Shown: one piece after another, positions 24,212 through 32,138 of the stretch | Layout of the letters: the number at the start of each line of letters is the position of its first letter | Numbering within the stretch: position 1 is the stretch's first letter | Source: Zavarzinella formosa DSM 19928 | GTDB lineage: Bacteria > Planctomycetota > Planctomycetia > Gemmatales > Gemmataceae | NCBI RefSeq assembly: GCF_000255705.1 | Contig: NZ_JH636441.1 | Span: forward strand, 792,669 to 845,610 | DNA: 52,942 nucleotides | Direction of reading: 5' to 3' | Notes under the pieces: generated by a model | The model's input: only the letters and a program-made list of their open reading frames with translations | What the model was told of the DNA's origin: nothing | Database searches by the model: none | Position numbers and translations under genes: made by a program

Positions 24212-25015
24212 TTACAGTTTGAATTGGTTGAAAAATGCCGTCAGTTCCGAATCGCCGACAGCCTCTCGCCGTGGGGTGATCGCGGTGTATCCCTTGGCGA
24301 GCAATCCTTTTGCGTCGCTTCGGGACAGGCCTGCCTCGCGCAGGAATCTTTCGATGGATTTGGGGGACGGCCTGGATTTGCCGGTGTCGTCTTCCGGTTC
24401 GTCCGCGTCGTCGTCCCCGAGCAGGCTCATGGCCTGGCGGGCGAGTTGCGCCACCGTGCCGAGCATTTCGGCGGTCGGCTCCATCTCGCCGGACGCATAG
24501 GCGTCACAGATGCCGGTGGCCTGCTCAAGCAGGTCATAGGCGGCGTCGATGTCCTCGGCGGCTGACTTGACGGTGGTGATCGTCGCCTGCTCGTTCATGG
24601 GGAAGGTCACGAGCGACACTTCCCAGAGGTCGAGCTTCTTGAGGGTGCGGGTGCCCGTCTTCGGGTCGTAATCGTAGTCGAGGGTGCTGTAGCCGATGCT
24701 CATGGAGTCCAGCGCGCCCATCTTGGCGAGGGTATAAGCCTCGTTGCCTCGCGGGGTGTCGGCGAAGCGGCCCTTGACGTACAGGCCCTTCTCGGTCTCC
24801 GTCGCGGCGTCCCACATGCCGATCAATTCGCCGGTGTCGTGCTGCCAGAGCATCTTGGGCTTGCGGACGGCGAGCGAGGCGGTGAACGCCCCGGAGAGGA
24901 TGATGTCGTCCCCGGCGTCCTTGTTGCCGAAGGTGGACGCCCAGCCCTCGACGGTGCGGGCCTCGTCGTCCGTCTTGAGTTCGTGGAGCGAGAAGCTCTT
25001 GTGCCTGATCTTCAT
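24212..25015 (-). CDS. Prohead protease, HK97 family (S78)
   Basis: A 267-residue serine protease. The family N-terminus (VEGWASTFGNKDAGDDIILSGAF) is followed by MLWQHDTGELIG with catalytic H59 and GALDSMSIGY with nucleophile Ser (S104/S106 region; the SIGY serine is the usual one). The last 90 residues carry an acidic linker (DDDADEPEDDTG) and a helical tail, DLWEVSLVTFP marking the end of the core. It trims the capsid protein scaffold domain during head maturation. Directly upstream of the capsid gene. Confidence 0.93.
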   Translation of the reverse strand: MKIRHKSFSLHELKTDDEARTVEGWASTFGNKDAGDDIILSGAFTASLAVRKPKMLWQHDTGELIGMWDAATETEKGLYVKGRFADTPRGNEAYTLAKMGALDSMSIGYSTLDYDYDPKTGTRTLKKLDLWEVSLVTFPMNEQATITTVKSAAEDIDAAYDLLEQATGICDAYASGEMEPTAEMLGTVAQLARQAMSLLGDDDADEPEDDTGKSRPSPKSIERFLREAGLSRSDAKGLLAKGYTAITPRREAVGDSELTAFFNQFKL

Positions 25016-25021
25016 GTGGTG

Positions 25022-25243
25022 CTACCCGTGGTTGAGTTGAACGATGTGGCCGGTGGCAAGGTCGACGAGAAAGTGAAGGACGAAAATCGGTTTGTCATCG
25101 AGCAAGGCCGTGGTGCGCATGAGCATCACCAGGCCGTCGCGGTAAAGTGTTTCGCTTTTGAAGGCGAGCGTAATATCGAATTGAGGGCGAGGCCTGAAGT
25201 CTGTTGCGATGACGTTGCCATGCCGGGACAGGACGCGGCCCAT
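25022..25243 (-). CDS. Small head-module protein, unknown
   Basis: A 73-residue protein. The ATG at 25243 overlaps the stop of the preceding small membrane protein (TGATG), which favours this start over the longer upstream frame. Alternating short strands (FDITLAFKSETLY, GLVMLMRTTALLDD, KPIFVLHFLVDL) suggest a small beta domain. No family recognised. Located between minor head protein and protease genes. Confidence 0.55.
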   Translation of the reverse strand: MGRVLSRHGNVIATDFRPRPQFDITLAFKSETLYRDGLVMLMRTTALLDDKPIFVLHFLVDLATGHIVQLNHG

Positions 25244-25434
25244 CAGAACGCTTGAATGGAAAGGGCTACCAGCATCGCGACAATGCAAAGGGTCAGCCCG
25301 ATCAAGACAGGCAACGGAAGCCTCATTGACCGGCCAAACGAGAGGGCGCTTTGGATGTGCGCCAGTTCCCCGGCATCCAGTTCCTCGCCGCGCTCCATCT
25401 TCTCAATCGTGCTTGTCGGAATCACAAACCCCAT
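25243..25434 (-). CDS. Small single-span membrane protein in the head module
   Basis: A 63-residue protein, ATG just after the minor-head-protein stop. The N-terminal 40 residues are soluble (TIEKMERGEELDAGELAHIQ); residues about 43-62 are a strong membrane helix (PVLIGLTLCIVAMLVALSIQ). A membrane protein inside the head gene cluster is unexpected. It could be an immunity or exclusion protein, or simply an accessory gene carried by the late operon. Confidence 0.6.
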   Translation of the reverse strand: MGFVIPTSTIEKMERGEELDAGELAHIQSALSFGRSMRLPLPVLIGLTLCIVAMLVALSIQAF

Positions 25435-25435
25435 G

Positions 25436-26194
25436 TCACTCTTTCTCCTCAGAAAATCCCAAAACGCATCGACATGAAATCACATTCTCCGCGCTTCCTG
25501 CCGGGTCGCCCGGCCTGTCCATTTCCTCCCCGTCCACGAGGAACTTGTCCTCCATCGGGATCGGGTCCGAACCTTCCATTTCCGCATGCGCGGGTCGCGT
25601 GCGGCCGTCGAGAGTCGGGAGCCATTCCTTTAACATCCTCACGCCGAGTCTGTCCTCGGCCTGACGGACGCTCTCGACGCTGGCATAGTTGGCTGCCGCA
25701 TGCGTCTCGGTGCGGGCGATTGATTCCGCCCTCCAGTCCGACAGGCCGGTCACCTTCTGAATGTCGTCGGCGATCTCGGCCGTGCCCAGTCCGTCTTCGA
25801 TCCCCGACGAGATGGCGGCGAGGACGTCGGCCTCGGAAGTGTCGGCGATCAACTTCGAGCGTTTCAGCCCTTCGGTGTGAACCCAGCGGTTCGCGAGGTC
25901 TTCAAAGAGCGCATCCTCGGCGGTGGCCTTGAACTGGCGGCTTTTCACCTGGGACAGGCTGAGGGCTCCGAATGCGGGGATCACCATGCGGTAATGGGCT
26001 TTCAGTGAGTCGAATAACTCACCCTGATGTTTGTCCACGAGGTGGAAGAAATTGGGCACGCCGTGCGTGCGATACTCCGACGCGCAGGCGGTGATGAACT
26101 TATCCTTGTCGGCGACGATCTTCCCTTTGAACAGGGACTCGAAGCGGTCCATCGTCGCGAGAAAGACGCGGTGATACGCCTGGCGGGTGACCAT
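25436..26194 (-). CDS. Minor head protein (SPP1 gp7/Mu F-like)
   Basis: A 252-residue protein. C-terminal region shows the family signature: SIARTETHAAANYASVESVR, then KEWLPTLDGRTRPAHAEMEG and VISCRCVLGFSEE, the SPP1 gp7/Mu F 'phage head morphogenesis' motif including the paired cysteines (about 244 and 246). N-terminal helices (RVFLATMDRFESLFKGK) match the same family. It enters the prohead and may help initial DNA ejection. It overlaps the portal stop by one base, the normal order. Confidence 0.9.
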   Translation of the reverse strand: MVTRQAYHRVFLATMDRFESLFKGKIVADKDKFITACASEYRTHGVPNFFHLVDKHQGELFDSLKAHYRMVIPAFGALSLSQVKSRQFKATAEDALFEDLANRWVHTEGLKRSKLIADTSEADVLAAISSGIEDGLGTAEIADDIQKVTGLSDWRAESIARTETHAAANYASVESVRQAEDRLGVRMLKEWLPTLDGRTRPAHAEMEGSDPIPMEDKFLVDGEEMDRPGDPAGSAENVISCRCVLGFSEEKE

Positions 26195-27633
26195 CAGCCG
26201 TAAGCCAGCATCGTCAGTCGCTCAGCCCGTTCTTCGGTATAGCCGTTTTTCACCAGCCAAGCCCTGTGCTTCGCGGCCGCCTCCGGATCGTTGGGATCAA
26301 CGGGCGGAACCGCATCGGGGTTGATCAGCGGATCTTGCGAAGGATCGGTGTTGGCGTTGACCGCGAGCGCCAGGATGCTGCCATCCATGCCGAGCAGGAT
26401 GCCGCGTCCGTCGAGGACGAGCGCCTCGCCGAGCTTGTTCGGCAGCGAATCCAGTCCCATCGCGTGACGCTTTTCGTCAATCGTCATGTAGGTCGATGAC
26501 TGAATCCGGGTTGCCTTTTCCTTGCGTCTCGGCTCCAGGGCGGCGATTGATTCCTCGTCATACCAGAGGTACAGATCGTCGCCGTATGCCGGGGTGAGCC
26601 AGCGATTGAACCCTTCCAAAAACCAGCACAACAACGGGATGACCGTGTCGGTCCAGTAAGACAGGTTCGCCTGTTCGTAATTGGCGAAGGTCGAGTCGCC
26701 TGGAATCTGCAGGAGTTGCGAAGGGACTCCGAACACCAGCCCGATGTCCCTGGCGGCGCTGTATTTCGCCTGCAGGAAGTCCATGTCCTTCGGGTTCACG
26801 GACATTTGCTGCCATTCGAGGCCGCCTTCAAGCAAGAGCGGGCGGCCGGCGTTGTTGGCTCCGCTGTATTGATCGTCGATCATCTCCTTGACGCGGTTGA
26901 ACTGGTCGTCCGTCAGGGTCGCGGGTTTGCCATCGGCCCCCTTGACTTGCAGGGCGCCGGAGGGGCGGCCGTCATTATCGAGGATCTTCTTGTTCCACAG
27001 GTTGCCGCCGTTGTGGATGTCGATGCCGTAAGCCGCCGCGAGCATGGGCGGGAGACCGTACCAGGCATTGAGCGGGTTGAACGTCTTGAACTGCATGACC
27101 GCCGAGCGGCCGCTGATTTGATCCACCGGAAAGGCGAACCGCCGGGCGGCGTCCGGCTTGTATTCAAAAAACTCCGGAAACAGCGTCTTGCCCGGCTCGA
27201 CCTTCACCTTGCCGGGATTGAGCAACTGCAACTCGGTCGGGGCTTTCGGCTTTCTGGACGACGGGTCGAGGCCGTTGGCGAGAATGTAGGCGTTTCCCCC
27301 GGTCAGGTAGTAGCCGACCAGATAGCGGATGAACTCCTTGCCCGACTGGGTGGGGTTGGGGTTTTCCAGCAGCGTGAGCAGCTCGTGCGATTCGACTTTG
27401 TCCAGCTTGCCGCCCTTGCCCTTGCGGTAAAGAACCATGTCAACCGAGGCGATGCTGCCCGCGATCTTGTTGACGCAGGCGTTGACCACGGCGTTCTGGA
27501 CATAGCCTTCCAGGGCTAGGCGGTCGAACGAACCGGAATTCAATCCCCCGCGCCCGCCGCCCATGCCGAGCAGGAATGACGCGCTTTTTAACGAGGCGAC
27601 CGGGAATGATGCCTTACGGCGAAACCATCCCAT
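26194..27633 (-). CDS. Portal protein, HK97 family
   Basis: A 479-residue protein. Family features seen: N-terminal ALEGYVQNAVVNACVNKIA, LYRKGKGGKLDKVESHELLTLLENPNP, LVGYYLTGGNAYILANG, then the 'wing' and YLLQIPGDSTFANYEQANLSY-like stem (here SQLLQIPGDSTFANYEQA) and MGLDSLPNK near the end. Twelve copies form the packaging and ejection channel. It starts in a TGATG overlap with the terminase. Confidence 0.95.
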   Translation of the reverse strand: MGWFRRKASFPVASLKSASFLLGMGGGRGGLNSGSFDRLALEGYVQNAVVNACVNKIAGSIASVDMVLYRKGKGGKLDKVESHELLTLLENPNPTQSGKEFIRYLVGYYLTGGNAYILANGLDPSSRKPKAPTELQLLNPGKVKVEPGKTLFPEFFEYKPDAARRFAFPVDQISGRSAVMQFKTFNPLNAWYGLPPMLAAAYGIDIHNGGNLWNKKILDNDGRPSGALQVKGADGKPATLTDDQFNRVKEMIDDQYSGANNAGRPLLLEGGLEWQQMSVNPKDMDFLQAKYSAARDIGLVFGVPSQLLQIPGDSTFANYEQANLSYWTDTVIPLLCWFLEGFNRWLTPAYGDDLYLWYDEESIAALEPRRKEKATRIQSSTYMTIDEKRHAMGLDSLPNKLGEALVLDGRGILLGMDGSILALAVNANTDPSQDPLINPDAVPPVDPNDPEAAAKHRAWLVKNGYTEERAERLTMLAYG

Positions 27634-28829
27634 CAGAGGCGCCGGATGCGAATTTCGGGACGGGGAACCGAGAATAGGCTCACCGCGAGCGCCAGCGAAC
27701 AGACCGTGTCGTCGTGCTGGCCCGGCGGCGCGCTATAGCGAACCCCGGTGCGGGTGTATTCAAACTCGAACTGTTCCAATTCCATGACGATGATTCCATC
27801 CGGGTAGCCGATTTTGCGTTGCTGGATTGCAACCGCGAGTCCTTCCATGAGCTGCTGTTTGCTCGTCGAACTGAATTTGAATCCCTCGAAATTCCGCTTT
27901 TGTTTCTGCAAGGCTTCGAGAATGGGATCGCCAACGCCCGTCGAGTCGACGAGGGCCGGAACATCGCCAACCAAGTCGATGATCTTGGTGATCGTCTCCT
28001 GCCAGGGCATCTGGAATCGCTCGACGCGGCATACCTGCCCGTAAGCATCCAGTGCGATGCAGACCGTCCAATCATGGCTCTTCGCCAGGTCGATGCCCCA
28101 GCATGCCGGGGGCAGGTTCGATAACTGGCCGACACACTCACGAATCGCCCGGAGGCCGAAGGGATTGCCGCCGTCGTCTGATGGCTTGCACAAATAGAGT
28201 TCGTTGAACACCTGCTCGGGGAGCAGGCGTTTCGCGTCTTCGATCTCGTCGAGCGTGACCACGCCGCCGGCCACCGCGTCGTAAGCGGTGATGACGTGGT
28301 AAGCCATGTTTGGCTCGCCCGACTCGGCTTTACGGCTCAGGTTGTAGAAGAAGTTCTTGCGGCCTTTTACGTTGCCGATCAGGCGGACCGGGCCGTTGGT
28401 CGCGGTCAGGGTGGAGCGGACGGCATGCCACGCTTCGTCCTTCATGCGGCTGGCTTCATCCAGCACCGCCGCATACACGTCCTCGCCGTAGAGGCTGTCG
28501 GGCTTGTCCGCGCCCTTGAACCAGATCACCGCGCCGTTGGCGAGGGTGATGGTCAGTTCGGATTCATTCGCCGTGTAAAGGCTGTGCGGCAGATATCGCT
28601 TGAGGCGTCGAAAGGCGATTTTGGCCTGCGGGAAGATCGGGGCGACCCACCAGTAGTTCCGTCCCTCGCATCCGTTGATCGCAGCCTGCTCGAAAAGCCA
28701 GGTGATGCACCCGACCGTCTTGCCCGCCTTGGTGCTGGCCTCAATGCAGCCGTAACGCTTGTCGTGAAAGATGGCCTCAAGCTGCTTTGGGTACAGCCAG
28801 GGGCGAACGTACTCAATCTGTCTTTGCAT
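27633..28829 (-). CDS. terL: Terminase large subunit
   Basis: A 398-residue protein. ATPase: EASTKAGKTVG (Walker A, residues 30-40, with the deviant Walker A typical of phage terminases) and VLDEAS (D124, E125, Walker B). The RNase H-type nuclease lies in the C-terminal half with acidic residues at GIDLAKSHDWT (D247), LVDSTGVGD (D295, D301) and the closing QHDDTV pair near residue 377. All catalytic acids of both domains are present. It drives DNA packaging and cuts concatemers. Confidence 0.95.
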   Translation of the reverse strand: MQRQIEYVRPWLYPKQLEAIFHDKRYGCIEASTKAGKTVGCITWLFEQAAINGCEGRNYWWVAPIFPQAKIAFRRLKRYLPHSLYTANESELTITLANGAVIWFKGADKPDSLYGEDVYAAVLDEASRMKDEAWHAVRSTLTATNGPVRLIGNVKGRKNFFYNLSRKAESGEPNMAYHVITAYDAVAGGVVTLDEIEDAKRLLPEQVFNELYLCKPSDDGGNPFGLRAIRECVGQLSNLPPACWGIDLAKSHDWTVCIALDAYGQVCRVERFQMPWQETITKIIDLVGDVPALVDSTGVGDPILEALQKQKRNFEGFKFSSTSKQQLMEGLAVAIQQRKIGYPDGIIVMELEQFEFEYTRTGVRYSAPPGQHDDTVCSLALAVSLFSVPRPEIRIRRL

Positions 28830-29214
28830 CGCCGAGGGCGAGCGTGAATCTCAGCGGGGCGCCGTCTTTGCCGGCCAGTTCCGACTTGTCAGTGATCAAC
28901 CCATGCAGCTTCGCCTTTCCGAGCGACGCCGAAACGGCGGCCGATGGTTGTTTCGTCCTTTGGGCGAGCATGCGCGCCTCTTCGAGTTCCTGCGTGATGG
29001 TGTCCACGGTCACCTCATGGCGTTTCTGGTGGATTTCCCGTAGCGCGCGCAGGCGAGCGGCAATCTTGGGGTTGTCGAGCAATGTCTTGGCGGCGCGATT
29101 CGCCGTGATCGGTTTGGAGCCTGCCGCATCGTAAGCGGCATAGTACGCCTCGGTCGCGTTTCCTAGTTCGATGTACTTTTGGGCGAAGGTTTCTTGCTTG
29201 GGGGTCAGGGACAT
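28813..29214 (-). CDS. terS: Terminase small subunit (Terminase_2-like)
   Basis: A 133-residue protein. Starts LTPKQETFAQKYIELGNATEAYYAAYDA, the N-terminal helix-turn-helix signature of the Terminase_2 family, then NRAAKTLLDNPKIAARLRALREIHQKR and a C-terminal helical oligomerisation part (PSAAVSASLGKAKLHGLI). Binds the phage packaging site. Overlaps terL by 17 bases. First gene of the late operon; no strong ribosome-binding site is seen upstream. Confidence 0.9.
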   Translation of the reverse strand: MSLTPKQETFAQKYIELGNATEAYYAAYDAAGSKPITANRAAKTLLDNPKIAARLRALREIHQKRHEVTVDTITQELEEARMLAQRTKQPSAAVSASLGKAKLHGLITDKSELAGKDGAPLRFTLALGDAKTD

Positions 29215-29332
29215 ATGTTTCGTTGAATCTGGGTGGTCTGAATAGTTGCCGCAGGCTTTGCGGGTAATGAGTGCGGGGAAAGTGTTTGATGACCTTAATT
29301 TGAAGCCCCCCGCCGGAATGAAGTGATTCGTG

Positions 29333-29367
29333 GGGTAACCTCCAAGTCCTCAGCTTACCCAAGGAGG
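29333..29367 (+). promoter_or_regulatory. Possible pseudoknot masking the csrA-like ribosome-binding site
   Basis: GGGTAA (29333-29338) can pair with TTACCC (29355-29360), and CCTCC (29339-29343) with GGAGG (29363-29367). The order makes an H-type pseudoknot, or two exclusive hairpins, and the second pairing covers the Shine-Dalgarno sequence AAGGAGG. It also contains GGA motifs of the type CsrA binds. Confidence 0.45.
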
Positions 29368-29376
29368 GTGTCGTCC

Positions 29377-29679
29377 ATGCTTGTGATCACCCGGAAACCC
29401 GGCGAAGATTTTCTGCTCGACCACGGCGCCCGTCTCACGGTTGTTTCCTCTCACGGCGGGCTTGTGCGTTTTCGCATCGACAACCCGCGGTACAGGCTGG
29501 CGACAGACGGATATTCAAGAATTCCCGGCAACGGGGCTTATGCGGATCACCATGCGGATAAATCATTCGAAGAAACGGTGAATCTCTTCCCCGCAAGCGC
29601 TCGTGAATCGTTGGGCGACACCGAAGTGATTCTCATCGCTCCGAAAAATGAAGGCGACGTGGCTTTGCTCAAATCTTGA
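29377..29679 (+). CDS. Phage-borne CsrA-like RNA-binding regulator
   Basis: A 100-residue protein with a strong AAGGAGG eight bases upstream of ATG 29377. The first 50 residues match CsrA (carbon storage regulator): MLVITRKPGEDFLLDH, then LTVVSSHGGLVRFRIDNP. The remainder (about 50 residues, SFEETVNLFPASARESLG...) is extra compared with ordinary 60-70 residue CsrA. The usual C-terminal 'VHREEI' RNA-contact motif is replaced by ATDGYSRIPG, so RNA binding may differ. CsrA proteins bind GGA-containing mRNA leaders to block or stabilise translation. It lies on the plus strand among minus-strand phage genes. Confidence 0.8.
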   Translation: MLVITRKPGEDFLLDHGARLTVVSSHGGLVRFRIDNPRYRLATDGYSRIPGNGAYADHHADKSFEETVNLFPASARESLGDTEVILIAPKNEGDVALLKS

Positions 29680-29758
29680 ATAAATTGACATTTCAACGGT
29701 TTGGCTCGCCACTTGCACATTGGTTGTCCCAGAACTGAGTTCTTTTGGAGAAACAATC

Positions 29759-30100
29759 ATGCGTAAGTTGCTTGCCGGAGCGGTGCTTGCGGCGATCCTG
29801 ACAATAAGCCTGCCCTCGGTGTCGAATGCCCAATCCGTCGTGGTCTACCCGTCGAACGGATATTCGTATCCCTCGACGGTGATCAGTCCGGCGTACAGCT
29901 ATCCCTCTTACCCGGCGTATGGCGGGTACGGAGGGTACAGTGGAATATCAATCGGGGTCGGCGGGTATCCCGGTTATGGCTACCGGCCCTACTACGGCGG
30001 GGGAGCCTATCGCTCGGGCTTCGGCGGTTATGGGGTTGGATATGGCGGCGGCTATCGCGCAGGCTGGGGCGGCGGGTATCGCAATGGTTTCCGCCGATAA
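29759..30100 (+). CDS. Exported Gly/Tyr-rich protein
   Basis: A 113-residue protein with GGAG eight bases before ATG 29759. Signal peptide MRKLLAGAVLAAILTISLPS cut after NAQ. The mature protein is almost wholly Gly/Tyr/Ser/Pro repeats (YPSYPAYGGYGGYSG and so on). Similar low-complexity secreted proteins are common in planctomycetes, so this may be a host-type gene picked up by the phage. It is followed by a clear terminator shared with the CsrA-like gene. Confidence 0.65.
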   Translation: MRKLLAGAVLAAILTISLPSVSNAQSVVVYPSNGYSYPSTVISPAYSYPSYPAYGGYGGYSGISIGVGGYPGYGYRPYYGGGAYRSGFGGYGVGYGGGYRAGWGGGYRNGFRR

Positions 30101-30120
30101 GTCTTGAAGCTGATGTGAAG

Positions 30121-30148
30121 GCCGCCGGGAAACTCTGGCGGCTTTTTT
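30121..30148 (+). terminator. Rho-independent terminator
   Basis: GCCGCC (30121-30126) pairs with GGCGGC (30137-30142), followed directly by TTTTTT (30143-30148). It ends the plus-strand csrA-like/Gly-rich unit. Confidence 0.85.
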
Positions 30149-30231
30149 CTTGCGCACCTCAATGCGTCATGCGGCCTCTCAAGAGATCGGGAAGGCAAAA
30201 TGAAGGCGTGCGAAATGGCCTTGTTCTCAGC

Positions 30232-30261
30232 ATTATGAATGGACTCGTCGCTTCGCGCAAG
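30232..30261 (-). promoter_or_regulatory. CTTGCGCGAA motif, copy 3, strong promoter-like
   Basis: On the minus strand CTTGCGCGAA (30261-30252); TTGCGC is followed after exactly 17 bp by CATAAT (30237-30232), five of six matches to the -10 consensus. It points toward the terminase and late operon, across the plus-strand csrA-like unit. Confidence 0.55.
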
Positions 30262-30273
30262 CGGTTTCTGCGT

Positions 30274-30795
30274 TCACGATTGATCTTTTATGCGGTTCGC
30301 GTTCTCAGCCATTTGCCGCTTCTGTTCCCACAACATCATCACGGATTCGCACAAGGCGTCGAATGCGGACGCGACAAGATGCTTCTTGCGGCCGTAGCAC
30401 AGGTAATTGCACGGGTCGGCCTCCTCGTCGCATATCTCACGAAGCAACCGTTGGTTCGCCGGGTTTTTGACCAGTCGCATCACCCGCAGGTAATCGGTGT
30501 CCTCCATCGGGATGGGCTTGTCCCCGGCCTGTTCGTCATCGCGTTTGACCAGGAGCATGCCAATCTTAAACCCGACGGGCGAGAGGAACAGCTTTCGCAT
30601 GGTGATGAATTGCACCCCGTAAAAGTGGTGGTCGGAGGCGATGATCTCATGGTTGTAGAGCTGGTCGATCAGGAGAGGGGCTTCGATCTCGGCACGGCAG
30701 ATTTTCCCGTGGCGGTCTTTGCTGTAAACCATGCCGCGCCGAAGGGCGACGGATTCCGGAACGATGTCCTCGGGTTTTCCCTTTTCGTTGTACAT
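30274..30795 (-). CDS. Unknown phage protein, possible late-gene regulator
   Basis: A 173-residue protein, start at 30795 (MYNEKGKPEDIVPES) with AGGGG upstream. Contains HEIIASDHHFYGVQFITMRK and a Cys-containing patch (REICDEEADPCNYLCYGRKK) followed by a long C-terminal helix. I do not recognise the family. It sits immediately upstream of the strong late-promoter-like motif and at the replication/late boundary, where phages often place a late-transcription activator or antiterminator. That role is only a guess. Confidence 0.7.
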   Translation of the reverse strand: MYNEKGKPEDIVPESVALRRGMVYSKDRHGKICRAEIEAPLLIDQLYNHEIIASDHHFYGVQFITMRKLFLSPVGFKIGMLLVKRDDEQAGDKPIPMEDTDYLRVMRLVKNPANQRLLREICDEEADPCNYLCYGRKKHLVASAFDALCESVMMLWEQKRQMAENANRIKDQS

Positions 30796-30969
30796 CCGCC
30801 CATCCCCTTGTGGTTCAAGGGGGAGTCTGCCACAGCGGGTGGTGCGATGTCCAGAACTCATTTATGACGGCTTTATGGCACAGCGCCATTTCCGAATATC
30901 GCCCTGATATCGCGGGCTGGTATGGTCGGGGCATGGACATTGCCGAACTGATTGCTGGTTTTCCGGGCG

Positions 30970-31284
30970 TTAACGTAACAATAGCGCCACGCGGTCAAGG
31001 TGTTCTTGCTCGGCGCCGAACTGCTCCTGCCAGACCTTCCGGCTCAGGGTGTGGATTCCGTGCTCGCCTCGGTGGTGCGGGCGGCAAAGAGGAATGACCT
31101 TGTCATGATCCCTCCGGCGTCCCGCCCCTGTCAAAGCGTGGTGGATTTCCGGGTTGGAGGCCTTGCAGACAGAGCAACCGAGGCTTCGGACTCGCTCCCA
31201 ATACTCTCGGTGGGCCTTGGTAGGCAGGTTGCTCCGCTTGCGTTTCTGTCCTTTCGGTGTCACTGACCTTCCAGTCAAATTCAC
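30970..31284 (-). CDS. HNH nuclease, Ref-like (RecA-dependent nuclease)
   Basis: A 104-residue protein, GTG start in a GTGA overlap with the upstream loader gene (31281-31284). The HNH pattern is plain: CSVCKASNPEIHHALTGAGR (two Cys, HH), RRDHDKVIPLCRPHHRGEHG, then the WQEQFG tail. It matches the P1 Ref/RecA-dependent nuclease group or the related DUF968 phage HNH proteins. The N-terminal KGQKRKRSN is basic. It would cut DNA during phage recombination. A much longer upstream extension in this frame is an antisense shadow of the loader gene and is rejected. Confidence 0.8.
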   Translation of the reverse strand: MNLTGRSVTPKGQKRKRSNLPTKAHREYWERVRSLGCSVCKASNPEIHHALTGAGRRRDHDKVIPLCRPHHRGEHGIHTLSRKVWQEQFGAEQEHLDRVALLLR

Positions 31285-32138
31285 ACCGCCCCCCGGTGAC
31301 TCTTCCAGTCGAATACGACAAGCTTTCCGCCGTTTTCCTTCATGCGGTCGATGACCCGTTCCCCGGCGTATTCGGTCAGGGCCGGCAGAGCAAGGTTGCT
31401 GATGAGAATCGTCGGGAGAAGGGCTTCGTACCGTTCGTTGACGATCTCGAAAAGGATGTTCTTTTCGGTGTCCGAACCGTACTGGATGCCAATTTCGTCG
31501 AGGACGAGCAATTCCGGGGCGGTGAAATGGGAAAGCACCTCCTGCTCGGTCTTTCCGGAGTCCCGGCGATAAGTGTCCTTCACCATGCGGAATGCCCTGC
31601 CGACGGTCATGTATGCGGCCGAGAGGGCGTGCTTCCTGATGACATGCAGGGCAATCGCGCAGGCCAGGTGTGTCTTTCCCGTCCCCGCATTGCCGCACAG
31701 GATGAGCGAGCTTCCTGTCAGCAACCGGTCGGGAAAATCCGTGGCAAAATCCCTGCAGGTGGCGAGGGCCTTTTGTGTTTCTTCATCCGGGGCATGGTAG
31801 TTCGTGAACGACCGGCCTTCAAACCTCGCGGGGATCGCGGATTTTGCGAGATGGTTGCGGATGAGATATTCCTTCGCCTCCCTTGCCCGGACACCGTTTC
31901 GCAGTTCCTCGGCGCGTCCGTCCGCCGAGTGGCGTTGTTTGTCGCACTCTCCGCAGGTTGGTTTTGCCCATTCGTCGGTCAGGTGAACAACCTTGACCCG
32001 TTGATTCCCGTGCGCGGGGCAGGCAAAGTCAACCTCCTTCAGGTCGCCAAGTTTTCCGTCAGGCGACGATGAATCCTTCAGTACCTGCTCGATAGTCCTG
32101 GGCGGCGAAATTGCCGTGTTTGGTTGCTGGGCGGTCAT
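31281..32138 (-). CDS. DnaC-like helicase loader ATPase
   Basis: A 285-residue AAA+ protein with AGGAG before the ATG. Zinc-binding-like N-terminal part (CPAHGN... C62xxC65), Walker A GNAGTGKTH (residues 149-157) and Walker B LLVLDEIG (D214, E215), as in IstB/DnaC. It loads the host replicative helicase at the phage origin. Start overlaps the upstream initiator gene by 80 bp, and the next gene overlaps its stop. Confidence 0.92.
   Translation of the reverse strand: MTAQQPNTAISPPRTIEQVLKDSSSPDGKLGDLKEVDFACPAHGNQRVKVVHLTDEWAKPTCGECDKQRHSADGRAEELRNGVRAREAKEYLIRNHLAKSAIPARFEGRSFTNYHAPDEETQKALATCRDFATDFPDRLLTGSSLILCGNAGTGKTHLACAIALHVIRKHALSAAYMTVGRAFRMVKDTYRRDSGKTEQEVLSHFTAPELLVLDEIGIQYGSDTEKNILFEIVNERYEALLPTILISNLALPALTEYAGERVIDRMKENGGKLVVFDWKSHRGAV

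Noticed and set aside
31285-31698. N-terminal extension of the HNH frame
   Set aside because: Overlaps the DnaC-like gene on the same strand in another frame; the extension is Arg/His/Pro-rich, while the GTGA overlap gives a natural start at 31284.
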